Assembly: GCA_046081125.1 (NCBI GenBank)
Contig: JBJTVH010000094.1
Span: 45,378 to 109,377 of the forward strand
DNA from: JBEIFW01 sp046081125
GTDB taxonomy: Bacteria > Actinomycetota > Acidimicrobiia > Acidimicrobiales > Ilumatobacteraceae
Direction: 5' to 3'
Length of the DNA stretch: 64,000 bases
Shown: one piece after another, positions 50,430-58,580 of the stretch
Layout: every line of letters begins with the position of its first letter
Numbering within the stretch: the first letter of the stretch is position 1
Notes under the pieces: model-generated
What the model was told of the DNA's origin: nothing
What the model saw: only the letters and a program-made list of their open reading frames with translations
The model's database searches: none
Program-made: the position numbers and the translations under genes

Positions 50430-51212
50430 TCAGCGCCCGGTGAAGTTGGCGGGGCGCCGCTCGAGGAACGACGCCACGCCCTCGCGGTGGTCGTCGGAGC
50501 GGAAGCACTCGGCCATCGCGTTCGTGTGCCGGCCGAGGTGGTCGGACACCTCGCCGGCGAGCGCCTGGTAGACGAGCGTCTTGATGCGCGTCTGGCTGAA
50601 CGGGGAGCCGGCGAGCAACCGTCGCGCCAGGTCCTGCGCAGCGTCGGCGAGGCGGTCGGGTTCGACGACGTCGAGGACGTATCCGATCGCTTTGGCTTCG
50701 TCGGCGGGGAGGAACTCGCCGCTGTAGAGCAGCCGGAACGCATGCTGGACGCCGATCAGGCGGGGCAGCAGCCAGGTGCCGGCACCGGTGTCGGGTACAA
50801 GGCCGCGGTGCACGAAGTTCCAGGCGAACCGGGCCCGGGTGCTGGCCAGGCGCAGGTCGCACTGCGAGGTGAACTCGGCGCCCATGCCAACGGCGGCGCC
50901 GTCGATCGCGCAGATCGTCGGCTTGCTGCACGCGAGCAGCGGCCACCAGCGATGGCCTTGGTCCGCCGTGCCTCGTAGGCCGCGCTGCTCACCGGGGACC
51001 GTGGCGAGATCGGACAGGTCGGTGCCGGCGCAGAACGACCCGGGGGTGCCGGTGAGGATCACCACGTGTGCGTCGGGATCGGTGCTCGCATGGCCTACCG
51101 TCTCGATGAAGTCGCCGAGGATGGCGTACGTCATCGCACCCTTGCGCTCGGGCCGGTCGATGGTGATGGTGGCCACCCGGTCGGCCACCTCGTAACGGAT
51201 GTTGGTCCCCAT
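50430..51212 (-). CDS. Enoyl-CoA hydratase/isomerase (crotonase fold)
   Basis: The 260-residue protein is a second crotonase with TGTPGSFCAGTDLSDLA and AIDGAAVGMGAEFTSQCDLRLASTRARFAWNFVHRGLVPD. Compared with the one at 47.4 kb it has a different active-site loop (GMGAEFTSQCD; Glu in AEF) and likely different substrate specificity. It ends 14 bp upstream of the esterase start on the same strand, so an operon crotonase-esterase-ThuA is likely. Start ATG 51212. Confidence 0.92.
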   Translation of the reverse strand: MGTNIRYEVADRVATITIDRPERKGAMTYAILGDFIETVGHASTDPDAHVVILTGTPGSFCAGTDLSDLATVPGEQRGLRGTADQGHRWWPLLACSKPTICAIDGAAVGMGAEFTSQCDLRLASTRARFAWNFVHRGLVPDTGAGTWLLPRLIGVQHAFRLLYSGEFLPADEAKAIGYVLDVVEPDRLADAAQDLARRLLAGSPFSQTRIKTLVYQALAGEVSDHLGRHTNAMAECFRSDDHREGVASFLERRPANFTGR

Positions 51213-51236
51213 GCCGGCAACGTATCGTCACCGCCG

Positions 51237-51926
51237 ATGCATCGCCCGCCCACGCCGCCGCCGACCTGGTGGGACCGCACCCGAGGCCGCCTCAAGCGGG
51301 CGGGCGGTGAGGCGATGCACTGGGCCTGGGACGGGGTGGTGGAGCTCGGGGCGATCGGCCCCGACAGCCGGCGGGGCCGTCGCTTCGGCCGGTTCGGCGC
51401 CGGGTCGGTGATCTGCTTCCCGGCCGCGACGCTGTTCAACGAGCGCTACATCCACATCGGGTCGGGCACGATGATCGGGCCGTACGTCAGCCTGTCCGCC
51501 GGGATGGTGCCCGGTCAGGTGTGCGTGACCGACCCCGTGGTGCGGATCGGCGACCGGTGCCTGATCGGCAAGGGGTCCGGGATCGTCGGCCACCTCGCGA
51601 TCGACATCGGCGACGACGTGTGGACCGGCCATTTCGTGTACGTCACCGACCAGAACCACGGCTACGAGGACCCCGACGTGCCGATCTCTCGCCAGAGTCA
51701 GCCCGAACGGCCGGTGACGATCGGGTCCGGGAGCTGGCTCGGTCACGGCACGGTCGTGTTGCCCGGGGCCCGGATCGGCCGTCACGTCGCGGTCGCGGCC
51801 GGGTCGGTGGTCACCGGCGAGTTGCCATACCACTGCGTCGCTGCCGGGGCCCCGGCCCGGCCGATCCGGCGCTGGGACGGCCACGGTTGGCCTCGCGCGA
51901 CCACCGAGTCGCCGCCGCGGTCGTGA
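51237..51926 (+). CDS. Hexapeptide-repeat (LbH) acyltransferase
   Basis: The 229-residue protein has left-handed beta-helix hexapeptide repeats from about residue 75: RYIHIGSGTMIGPYVSLSAG, IGDRCLIGKGSGIVGHLAIDIGDDVWTG, and IGSGSWLGHGTVVLPGARIGRHVAVAAGSVVTG. The catalytic His is expected in YVTDQNHGYEDPDVPI. This is the maltose/galactoside/chloramphenicol O-acetyltransferase type. It probably acetylates a sugar or polysaccharide unit. Start ATG 51237 is 25 bp from the divergent crotonase gene. Confidence 0.9.
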   Translation: MHRPPTPPPTWWDRTRGRLKRAGGEAMHWAWDGVVELGAIGPDSRRGRRFGRFGAGSVICFPAATLFNERYIHIGSGTMIGPYVSLSAGMVPGQVCVTDPVVRIGDRCLIGKGSGIVGHLAIDIGDDVWTGHFVYVTDQNHGYEDPDVPISRQSQPERPVTIGSGSWLGHGTVVLPGARIGRHVAVAAGSVVTGELPYHCVAAGAPARPIRRWDGHGWPRATTESPPRS

Positions 51927-51936
51927 TCGGCCGACG

Positions 51937-52788
51937 TCAGGCGCTCGCGGCCAGGAGCGCGTTGTCGATGAGGCGGACGTCGCCGAACCACACCGCGACG
52001 CACAGCAGGGCTTCGGCGACGATCCGCTCGACCGGGCGCAGGGTGGCGGGGTCCGAGACGGTCACGTACTCGATCCGGGCCCGAGTCTCGGCCGTGAGGA
52101 CGGCTTCGGCGGCCGCCTGCACGGCGGCGGTGCGGCGCTCGCCGGCAGCGATCGCCGCGGCAGCGGCCGCGAGGGCTCGGGGGACGGCGACTGCGGCGGC
52201 CCGGTCGGCCGGGGTGAGCCGCCGGTTCCGGCTCGAGCAGGCGAGCCCGTCGGACTCGCGCACGGTGGGCACCCCGACGATCTCGATGCCGGTGTCGAGG
52301 TCGAGGGCCATGCGACGCACGATCGCGAGCTGCTGCGCGTCCTTCTGCCCGAAGATCGCGACGTCCGGCGCGGTCGCGTTGAACAGCTTCGTGACCACCG
52401 TGGTGACGCCCTCGAAATGACCCGGCCGGCCGGCGCCCTCCATGGGCTCGGCGAGCGAGCCGGGGACGACCCGGGTTTCGAACCCGGCCGGGTACATCGC
52501 CGCCGCGGTCGGGAGATAGACGGCGTGGGCGCCCGCTGCCGCACAGCCCGCGAGGTCGTCGTCGAGGGTGCGCGGGTAGGCCGCGAGGTCATCGGGGCGG
52601 TTGAACTGCAACGGGTTCACGAAGATCGTGACGATCACCCGATCGGCGTGCCGGCCGGCCACGTCGACGAGGTGGAGGTGGCCGTCGTGCAGCGCGCCCA
52701 TCGTCGGCACGACGGCTACGCGGTGGCCCGCCCGGCGCTGCCCGAGCGACCAGGCGCGCATCGTCGACGGGGTGGCGAACTGCTCCAC
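51937..52788 (-). CDS. panC: Pantothenate synthetase
   Basis: The 283-residue protein joins pantoate and beta-alanine with ATP. VVPTMGALHDGHLHLVDVA is the HxGH-type ATP motif, FVNPLQFNRPDDL the pantoate site, FGQKDAQQLAIVRRM the beta-alanine region and VPTVRESDGLACSSRNRRL (KMSKS-like SSRN) the closing loop. A GTG at 52788, 4 bp after the panB stop, is chosen; longer upstream starts would overlap panB. It forms the pathway pair panB-panC. Confidence 0.96.
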   Translation of the reverse strand: MEQFATPSTMRAWSLGQRRAGHRVAVVPTMGALHDGHLHLVDVAGRHADRVIVTIFVNPLQFNRPDDLAAYPRTLDDDLAGCAAAGAHAVYLPTAAAMYPAGFETRVVPGSLAEPMEGAGRPGHFEGVTTVVTKLFNATAPDVAIFGQKDAQQLAIVRRMALDLDTGIEIVGVPTVRESDGLACSSRNRRLTPADRAAAVAVPRALAAAAAAIAAGERRTAAVQAAAEAVLTAETRARIEYVTVSDPATLRPVERIVAEALLCVAVWFGDVRLIDNALLAASA

Positions 52789-52792
52789 CGGC

Positions 52793-53605
52793 TCAGTGGA
52801 AGCTGTGGGCGTCGGTCGGGAACGCCCGCGTACGCACGTCACCGGCATAGCGCCCGACGGCGTCGACCACCGCCGAACGCAGGTCGGCGTAGGCCTTGGC
52901 GAAGCGGAACGTGCGATCCGACAGGCCGAGCACGTCGTGCAGGACGAGGACCTGCCCGTCGCAGGCCGGGCCGGCGCCGATGCCGATGGTCGGGACGGTC
53001 AGCAGCCCGGTGATCTCCGCGGCGAGCTCACTCGGGATGCCTTCGAGCACGACGGCGCACGCGCCGGCGGCTTCGACCGCCTTCGCGTCGGCGAGCAGCC
53101 GGTCGCGGCCACCGGCCTGGGTGCCCTCGGCCCGGCCCTGCACCCGATGGCCGCCCATGCGGTGATAGCTCTGCGGGGTGAGGCCGAGGTGCGCCATCAC
53201 GGGGATGTCGACGCGGGCGATGGCGTCGATCGCGTCGGCCATCGGCAGGCCCCCTTCGAGCTTCACGATCTCGGCGCCCTCCTTGACCAGCCGGACCGCC
53301 GAGTCGACGGCTTGATGCGGTGAGGTCTGGTAGGAGCCGAAGGGGAGGTCGCCGACGACGAGTGCCCGAGGTCGGCCCCGGGCGACGAGGCGAGTGTGGT
53401 AGGCCATCTCGTCGAGGGTGACGGGAAGGGTGGTGCGCTCACCCTGCACGACGGTCGCGACGGAATCGCCCACCAGGATCAGGTCGACGCCGGCGTCGTC
53501 CACCAGCCGGGCGAACGTGGCGTCGTAGGCGGTGACCATCACGAGTGGCTCGCCCGCCGCCTTGCGCACGGCGAGGTCCGGCACGGTCATCTTCTTGCGT
53601 TCCAA
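52793..53605 (-). CDS. panB: 3-Methyl-2-oxobutanoate hydroxymethyltransferase
   Basis: The 270-residue protein transfers a hydroxymethyl group from methylenetetrahydrofolate to 2-oxoisovalerate, making ketopantoate. MVTAYDATFARLVDDAGVDLILVGDSVATVV carries the metal-binding Asp, VKLEGG the catalytic Glu region and VMAHLGLTPQSYHRMGGHRVQG the His-rich loop. GGAGGGAGG at 53611-53619 sits 5 nt from an in-frame TTG at 53605; the next ATG is at 53590. I chose TTG on ribosome-site strength, but ATG remains possible. It is followed by panC. Confidence 0.95.
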   Translation of the reverse strand: MERKKMTVPDLAVRKAAGEPLVMVTAYDATFARLVDDAGVDLILVGDSVATVVQGERTTLPVTLDEMAYHTRLVARGRPRALVVGDLPFGSYQTSPHQAVDSAVRLVKEGAEIVKLEGGLPMADAIDAIARVDIPVMAHLGLTPQSYHRMGGHRVQGRAEGTQAGGRDRLLADAKAVEAAGACAVVLEGIPSELAAEITGLLTVPTIGIGAGPACDGQVLVLHDVLGLSDRTFRFAKAYADLRSAVVDAVGRYAGDVRTRAFPTDAHSFH

Positions 53606-53701
53606 AACACCCTCCCTCCGATGGCGCCGAACGCTACTGACCGACACCTTCGGAACACACCTGCACGAGCCAGCCGCGCCTCGTCCCGTCGCGGTCGGAG
53701 G

Positions 53702-54739
53702 TCACGTCGGGCCGATCGCGCTCGGACACAGGTCCCGCCATGACGGCCACGAACCGGTGCCCGTGGCGGAGAGGACCGCTCGAACGATCGCCCGCTCGAC
53801 CACGTCGGCCGCCGCCGTGAGCACGGCGTTGATCGACCGCACCCGCTCGGGCCTCTCGGTGGGGGCCGGGCGGGTCCCGGTCGCGAGGCCGAACAACGTG
53901 TCGCCGTCGGTGAGGGCATGCGCCGGGCGCACGGCGCGAGCCAGGCCGTCGTGGCCGACGGCGGCGAGCTTGCGGCACTCGGCCCGGTCGAGCGCGAGGT
54001 CGGTGGCGACCACGCCGATCGTGGTGTTGAGCGCCGGCGGTGCGGCCGCGGCGGCGCGCAGCGCGGCGCGCTCGGCAACCCGGGGGCGCCCGATGCGGGG
54101 ACCGTCTGCGCGCAGGAGCCGGTCGGCGCCCCACGGCCGGCCCGAACGCAGATCGATCGGGGAGCCGACGGCGTTGCACACGACGAGCGCTGCGACCGTG
54201 GTGCCGTCACCCAGTACGACGCTGGCCGACCCGATGCCGCCTTTGAGACCGCCGGCGACGGCACCGGTCCCGGCGCCGACGGTGCCCTGGGCGAACGGTC
54301 GGGTGCGGGCGGCGGCCGCCGCGGCGGCCCCGAACGACGCGTCGGGCCGATTGGCGAACACGCCGCCGCGGCCGAGGTCGAAGATCACCGCACCGGGCAC
54401 GATCGGCACGACGGCGCGCTCGTCGGCTCCGACCCGGAAGCCACGACCGCGGGCTTCGAGCCAGCCGAGCACCCCGTGGGCCGCAGCGAGGCCGTAGGCG
54501 CTGCCGCCGGTCAGGCAGATCGCGTCGACGTGGGGGACGAGGTTGGACGGATCGAGGAGGTCGGTCTCGCGGGTGCCGGGCGCCGAACCGCGCACGTCGA
54601 CCCCGCCGGTGGTGCCGGTCGGGCAGACCACGACGGTCGTACCGGTGAGCCAGCCTCGGCCGTGACGCTGGTGGTGGCCCACGGCGAGGCCGCGCACGTC
54701 GGTCAGGTCGTTGGCCGGTCCGGGCCGCTGGGGCTGCAC
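53702..54739 (-). CDS. P1/DmpA-family L-aminopeptidase / D-esterase
   Basis: The 345-residue protein belongs to the self-cleaving DmpA (peptidase family S58) group. NDLTDVRGLAVGHHQ is the usual beginning, CLTGGSAYGLAAAHGVLGWLE the substrate pocket, and ALNTTIGVVATDLALDRAECRKLA the autocleavage region: the nucleophile is the Thr/Thr after Asn in NTTIG. It cleaves N-terminal residues or D-esters. A GTG at 54739 is used. It is convergent with nothing; it ends 96 bp upstream of the panB start. Confidence 0.88.
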   Translation of the reverse strand: MQPQRPGPANDLTDVRGLAVGHHQRHGRGWLTGTTVVVCPTGTTGGVDVRGSAPGTRETDLLDPSNLVPHVDAICLTGGSAYGLAAAHGVLGWLEARGRGFRVGADERAVVPIVPGAVIFDLGRGGVFANRPDASFGAAAAAAARTRPFAQGTVGAGTGAVAGGLKGGIGSASVVLGDGTTVAALVVCNAVGSPIDLRSGRPWGADRLLRADGPRIGRPRVAERAALRAAAAAPPALNTTIGVVATDLALDRAECRKLAAVGHDGLARAVRPAHALTDGDTLFGLATGTRPAPTERPERVRSINAVLTAAADVVERAIVRAVLSATGTGSWPSWRDLCPSAIGPT

Positions 54740-54820
54740 CTCGGCATCCTGACCGTTGCCTACGGTGTGCGTCCACGAGCGGTCCCGGGCGACGCCCGGG
54801 CCGGGAACGGGAGCGATGCG

Positions 54821-55399
54821 ATGAGCGATCCGTTGCAGGAGAACGTGGCGCTGTACCGGCGGGCCCTCGACGGGTTCTCGGCCGTGGCGGCCCGGGTCCC
54901 CGTCGACCGGTGGGACGCGCAGTCTCCGTGCGAGGACTGGAAGGCGATCGAGGTCGTCGGGCACGTCGTCGGCGTGCAGCAGTTCGTGCGAACGGTGGTC
55001 ACCGGTGGTGCGATGCCTGCCTCGCGGCCGTCGCTGCGCGAGATGGCCGGGTCCGACCCGGCCGGTGCCTTTGTCGCAGCCAAGGCCGAGGTGGTGGCGG
55101 CCCTCGCCTCCCCGGAGAACCTCGCCCGGGTTGTCGCGACCCCGTTCGGTCAGATGCCGGCGGGGCAGTTCGTCGGGGTCCTGGTCCTCGACGCGTTGAC
55201 GCACACATGGGACCTGGCCCGGGCGGCGGGCCTGTCGGTCACCCTCGATCCCGAATTGGTGTCCATCTGCTTCGCCCGGGTTCGCCCGATGGACGAGATG
55301 CTGCGGGGCCCGGGGACGTTCGGGCCCAAGCGCGACGCGCCCGAGGGTGCCGACGAGTCGACCCGGCTGATGGCGTTCCTCGGCCGAGACGTCTCCTGA
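54821..55399 (+). CDS. DinB/mycothiol maleylpyruvate isomerase-like protein (TIGR03086 type)
   Basis: The 192-residue protein is a four-helix DinB-fold metal-binding protein. CEDWKAIEVVGHVVGVQQF holds the first His, and LDALTHTWDLARAAG the later His residues, matching the TIGR03086 and MDMPI groups in actinobacteria. They often use mycothiol or a divalent metal. Its substrate is unknown. It ends in a hairpin region shared with the diguanylate cyclase. Start ATG 54821. Confidence 0.88.
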   Translation: MSDPLQENVALYRRALDGFSAVAARVPVDRWDAQSPCEDWKAIEVVGHVVGVQQFVRTVVTGGAMPASRPSLREMAGSDPAGAFVAAKAEVVAALASPENLARVVATPFGQMPAGQFVGVLVLDALTHTWDLARAAGLSVTLDPELVSICFARVRPMDEMLRGPGTFGPKRDAPEGADESTRLMAFLGRDVS

Positions 55400-55447
55400 G
55401 CGCCTGAGCGCCTGAGCGCCGAGTGGCGCCGGTCGGTTCAGGCGCTC
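55398..55447. terminator. Hairpin and short direct repeats between convergent genes
   Basis: GAGCGCCTGA occurs at 55398-55407 and 55406-55415 and, in part, a third time at 55414-55420. Its exact reverse complement, TCAGGCGCTC, lies at 55438-55447. The hairpin overlaps the stop codons of both convergent genes. Slippage among the repeats could change the loop length. Confidence 0.55.
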
Positions 55448-56604
55448 ACGAACCGGTCCCGACCGCCCGTCTTGGCGGCGTAGAGGGCGTCGTCGGCCCG
55501 CTTGAGCAGCGTGCCGAGGTCCGTCCCGGTTTCGAACACCGCCACGCCGATCGACACGGTGACCGCACCGGGTCGATCCGCGTGGTCGAACGGCGTGGCG
55601 CGGACCGCCTCGACGAGGGAGGCGGCCAAGCCGGCCGCGCCGGCCGCATCGCAGCCGGGAGCGAGCACGGCGAACTCCTCGCCGCCGAGCCGGGCTACGA
55701 CGTCGCTGATCCGCACGCGCTCGCGCAGCACAGCGGCGGCCCGCTGCAGCACCGCGTCGCCGACCGGGTGGCCATAGGTGTCGTTGACGGTTTTGAAGTG
55801 GTCGAGATCGGCGATCAGGAGCGCGAGCTGACCGTCGGCGGCCTCGGGCAGCGCCTGCTCGGCCAGCTGGGTGAAGCGGCGTCGGTTGGCGAGACCGGTG
55901 AGCGCGTCGTGCGTGGCGAGGTGTTCCGCCTCGGCGTTGGCGGCGAGAAGCAGCTTGCGGTTGCGGGCCAGTTCGAGTTCGGTGCGGATCCCGTCGATCA
56001 CGCTGCGATGCGCCCGATGGTGGGCCAGTGAGACGTTCACCTGGTAGACGAGCGTCCCGGTGAGCAGGACCAGCGCCGAGTCCGGCGACTCGTAGGCGAA
56101 CCGGGCGAGCGCCGACAGCGTCGCCGGCGCGACCGCGGCGTAGAAGTGGACCGGGCTCCCGATCGAGATCGTGGCGTAGGCCGACGTGGTGGCCGCCAGG
56201 ACGCTGCACAGCAGGAACGCATCGACGAGACCGATGCGCCCCGGCAGCAACAGCCACGGCGCCGCAGCGACCGATGAGCCACCGGCGAGCACGCTCACGA
56301 GCCGCAGGACCAACGTGCGTGCGGCCGGTACGCCGGCACGGTGGCGGGCCTGCACCCGACGGGTCAAGCCGAGCGCAACGATGCCCCCGACCCCGCTCCA
56401 GGCGACCCAGGCGAGTGCCGGCCCGAGCGGCGGTCGCATCACGGCGGCGAGGACGACCATCGTCGCCGGGAGCACGAAGGTCAGATGCGCAGTGCGGTCC
56501 CAGTCCCGCTCGAGGCATTCGAGCTCGATGTCGGCGCGCGAGGTCTCGGTTCGTAGGTGGTGCGGCGCGTCGATGGCGCACCGATCGGCGGGCCGAGGCT
56601 CCAC
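55438..56604 (-). CDS. Membrane-bound diguanylate cyclase (GGDEF)
   Basis: The 388-residue protein has a membrane N-terminus with about five or six helices (residues 40-190) and a short coiled linker (RKLLLAANAEAEHL). A full GGDEF domain follows: DALTGLANRRRF, ADLDHFKTVND and GGEEF, with I-site RISD five residues before. Both active and inhibitory sites look intact, so it should make c-di-GMP with product inhibition. The start is GTG 56604. It is the second GGDEF protein in the window and the only one that is membrane-bound. Confidence 0.92.
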   Translation of the reverse strand: MEPRPADRCAIDAPHHLRTETSRADIELECLERDWDRTAHLTFVLPATMVVLAAVMRPPLGPALAWVAWSGVGGIVALGLTRRVQARHRAGVPAARTLVLRLVSVLAGGSSVAAAPWLLLPGRIGLVDAFLLCSVLAATTSAYATISIGSPVHFYAAVAPATLSALARFAYESPDSALVLLTGTLVYQVNVSLAHHRAHRSVIDGIRTELELARNRKLLLAANAEAEHLATHDALTGLANRRRFTQLAEQALPEAADGQLALLIADLDHFKTVNDTYGHPVGDAVLQRAAAVLRERVRISDVVARLGGEEFAVLAPGCDAAGAAGLAASLVEAVRATPFDHADRPGAVTVSIGVAVFETGTDLGTLLKRADDALYAAKTGGRDRFVSA

Positions 56605-56647
56605 GTCAATCTGGTTCGCGACAGGCAGGCCCCGGGATCGTCAAGAC

Positions 56648-57157
56648 TCAGTCCGACCGTGCGAGGTGCCGCCGCCTCGGGGCCCGGTCGAGCGCGATGG
56701 GGAAGATCGCCCGCGTGCCGGTCTCCCAACGGACCGTCAGCGTGCAGGAGCGGATCCGCCAGCCGTCCGGGGTCCGCACGAGCTGGTTGGTGTAGTGCCC
56801 GCCGAGGGTGCAGAACGTGACCGGCTGGTCGGCGATGTAGTGCTGCGCGTGCATCTCGGACACGCAGGTGGCGGCGGAGGCGAGGCCATCCGGCCCGAAC
56901 GCGTCGAGCGTGACGACATGGTTGGTGGACAGGTGCTGGGTGGCGTCGAAGCCGTCTTGGAGCCCGCGGACGCGCTGCACCCAGTCCTCGCGGGCCATCT
57001 CGGTGCCGCTGCCGCCGCTGAACGACGAGAAGTCGATGTGCACCGGGTCGGTGAAGATCGAGCGGTAGAGCGCCCAGTCCCGACGATCGATGCCGGTGGC
57101 GTAGGCGGTGACGACGTCGCTGATGGCGGCCCGGTCGGCGAGGTGCTGCAGGTCCAT
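56648..57157 (-). CDS. SnoaL-like NTF2-fold protein
   Basis: The 169-residue protein has the NTF2/SnoaL fold: LADRAAISDVVTAYATGIDRRDWALYRSIFTDPVHIDF at the start, then HLSTNHVVTLDAFG and RTPDGWRIRSCTLTVRWETG. This type often serves as a polyketide cyclase-like or dehydratase-like enzyme or as a small subunit beside Rieske oxygenases. It is divergent from the F420-type gene at 57239. Substrate unknown. ATG 57157. Confidence 0.88.
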   Translation of the reverse strand: MDLQHLADRAAISDVVTAYATGIDRRDWALYRSIFTDPVHIDFSSFSGGSGTEMAREDWVQRVRGLQDGFDATQHLSTNHVVTLDAFGPDGLASAATCVSEMHAQHYIADQPVTFCTLGGHYTNQLVRTPDGWRIRSCTLTVRWETGTRAIFPIALDRAPRRRHLARSD

Positions 57158-57238
57158 GTCGCGTCGGTCTAGGCCGCCCGACGGGAACGGCGCCAGTGGA
57201 CGTTCCCGGTCGGGGCTCGCGCGCGGCATGATCCGCGG

Positions 57239-58183
57239 ATGCGACTCGGGTTGTGCCTCCCTCAGCTCGGGCCGGGGATCGACGCCGGCGTGGTGCGCCA
57301 CTTCGCCGTCGATGCCGATCGGCTCGGGTTCGACTCGCTGTGGGTGCAGGAGCACCTGCTGTTCCCGCTCGAGCCCCGTTCGGGTTACGCCGGGATCGCG
57401 GGCCGGCCGTGGCCTGCCCCGTACGAGTCGGTGCTTGCCCCGCTCGAGGAGTTGGCCTTCGTCGCCGCGGTCACCGAGCGGTGCACGATCGGCACGTCGA
57501 TCCTCGTCGGCGGCTACCACCGGCCGGTGCCGTTGGCCAAGCAGGTCGCAACGCTCGACGTGCTGTCGGGTGGGCGGGTCGCACTCGGCCTCGGGGCCGG
57601 TTGGTCCCGGGACGAGTACGAGCAGACCGGCACCCCGTTCGAGCAGCGGGGCCGTTGGGCCGAGGAGCTCACCGAGGCGTTGCTGGCCTGCTGGGGCCCC
57701 GACCCGGTGCAGTACCGGGGCCGGCTGTTCGACCTTCCGCCGATGCTCGCGTCCCCCAAACCCGTGCGCGGCCGGGTTCCGCTCGTGTCCGGGTTCTGGT
57801 CCGAGGCCGGCCTGCGCCGCACGGCCCGGCTGTTCGACGTCTGGCAACCGGCCGGCGTGCCCGCAGCGACGGCGGTCGAGCGGATCGGGTTGATCAACGA
57901 ACGAGCGCGAGAGGACTACGGGCGGGGCCCTCTCGAGCTGAGCTTGCGGGTGTTCGTCGCCCCGGCGCTGCCCGGCGTGAGCCCGTCCCCCGGTGACGGC
58001 GGGATGCGGCCGACGTGGCGTGGTGGTGTCGACGAACTCGCCGCACAGGTCGCCGACGCGAAGCAGGCCGGTTGCGACGAGGTCGTGCTCGATACCTCGT
58101 TCGCAACCGGCCTGCCGCTCGGCTCGGGGTGGACACAGCAGCCGGGGTTCCTCGCCCCGCTGCTCGCCGTCGCCCACGGGTGA
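57239..58183 (+). CDS. LLM-class (luciferase-like) F420- or FMN-dependent oxidoreductase
   Basis: The 314-residue protein has the bacterial luciferase-like TIM barrel: MRLGLCLPQLGPGIDAG, FDSLWVQEHLLFP, CTIGTSILVGGYHRPVPLAKQVATLDVLSGGRVALGLGAGW. Actinobacterial members commonly use F420. The closing stretch (VLDTSFATGLPL) is TIM-barrel-like. Substrate unknown. It is followed by the Rieske pair on the opposite strand, and a hairpin at 58178-58195 overlaps its stop. Confidence 0.9.
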   Translation: MRLGLCLPQLGPGIDAGVVRHFAVDADRLGFDSLWVQEHLLFPLEPRSGYAGIAGRPWPAPYESVLAPLEELAFVAAVTERCTIGTSILVGGYHRPVPLAKQVATLDVLSGGRVALGLGAGWSRDEYEQTGTPFEQRGRWAEELTEALLACWGPDPVQYRGRLFDLPPMLASPKPVRGRVPLVSGFWSEAGLRRTARLFDVWQPAGVPAATAVERIGLINERAREDYGRGPLELSLRVFVAPALPGVSPSPGDGGMRPTWRGGVDELAAQVADAKQAGCDEVVLDTSFATGLPLGSGWTQQPGFLAPLLAVAHG

Positions 58184-58195
58184 ACCGCCTCACCC
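58178..58195. terminator. Short hairpin at the stop codon of the LLM gene
   Basis: GGGTGA and TCACCC form a 6-bp stem with loop ACCGCC. It overlaps the TGA stop at 58181-58183 and lies before the convergent Rieske ferredoxin gene. No T-run. Confidence 0.45.
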
Positions 58196-58205
58196 GGCGG
58201 CGACG

Positions 58206-58580
58206 TCAGCGTGTCTGGAAATAGCCGCCCGGCGGGCCGGCGTTGGGTGGCTTGGGTGCCCGCACCGCGGGAGCTACGGCCGCACCCTCCGGGCCTTCGG
58301 TGACCGTGAAGCACTTCACCCCGGTCCACGCCGGTGGACCGAGATGGGTGCCGTCGCGCACGTCGAACTGCGCACCGTGGAGCGGGCAGGTGACGATGTA
58401 CCCCGACAACAACCCGTCCGACAGCGTCGTGTCGGCATGGCTGCACAGGTCCTCGAGCGCGAAGAGCGCACCGCCGACCCGGCACACCACGACCTCGACG
58501 CCGCCGGCCTTGCAGGCCCGCATGTCGCCGTCGCGCAGATCGGAGCAATCCCCGATCGGGACCGGTGCGTCAGCGCTCAC
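58206..58580 (-). CDS. Rieske [2Fe-2S] ferredoxin
   Basis: The 124-residue protein has the Rieske motif C-x-H-(x)n-C-x2-H as LCSHADTTLSDG and TCPLHGAQFDVRDG (about residues 45-73), inside a single Rieske domain of ferredoxin size. It should pass electrons to the oxygenase encoded just upstream, whose 3' end overlaps by 11 bp. A separate reductase is not in the neighbourhood. The C-terminus has a Pro-rich tail (PKPPNAGPPGGY). Confidence 0.93.
   Translation of the reverse strand: MSADAPVPIGDCSDLRDGDMRACKAGGVEVVVCRVGGALFALEDLCSHADTTLSDGLLSGYIVTCPLHGAQFDVRDGTHLGPPAWTGVKCFTVTEGPEGAAVAPAVRAPKPPNAGPPGGYFQTR

Noticed and set aside
55398..55420. Direct repeats as a short CRISPR-like array
   Set aside because: They are overlapping 8-bp units at the stop codon with no spacer and pair with a downstream inverted copy.
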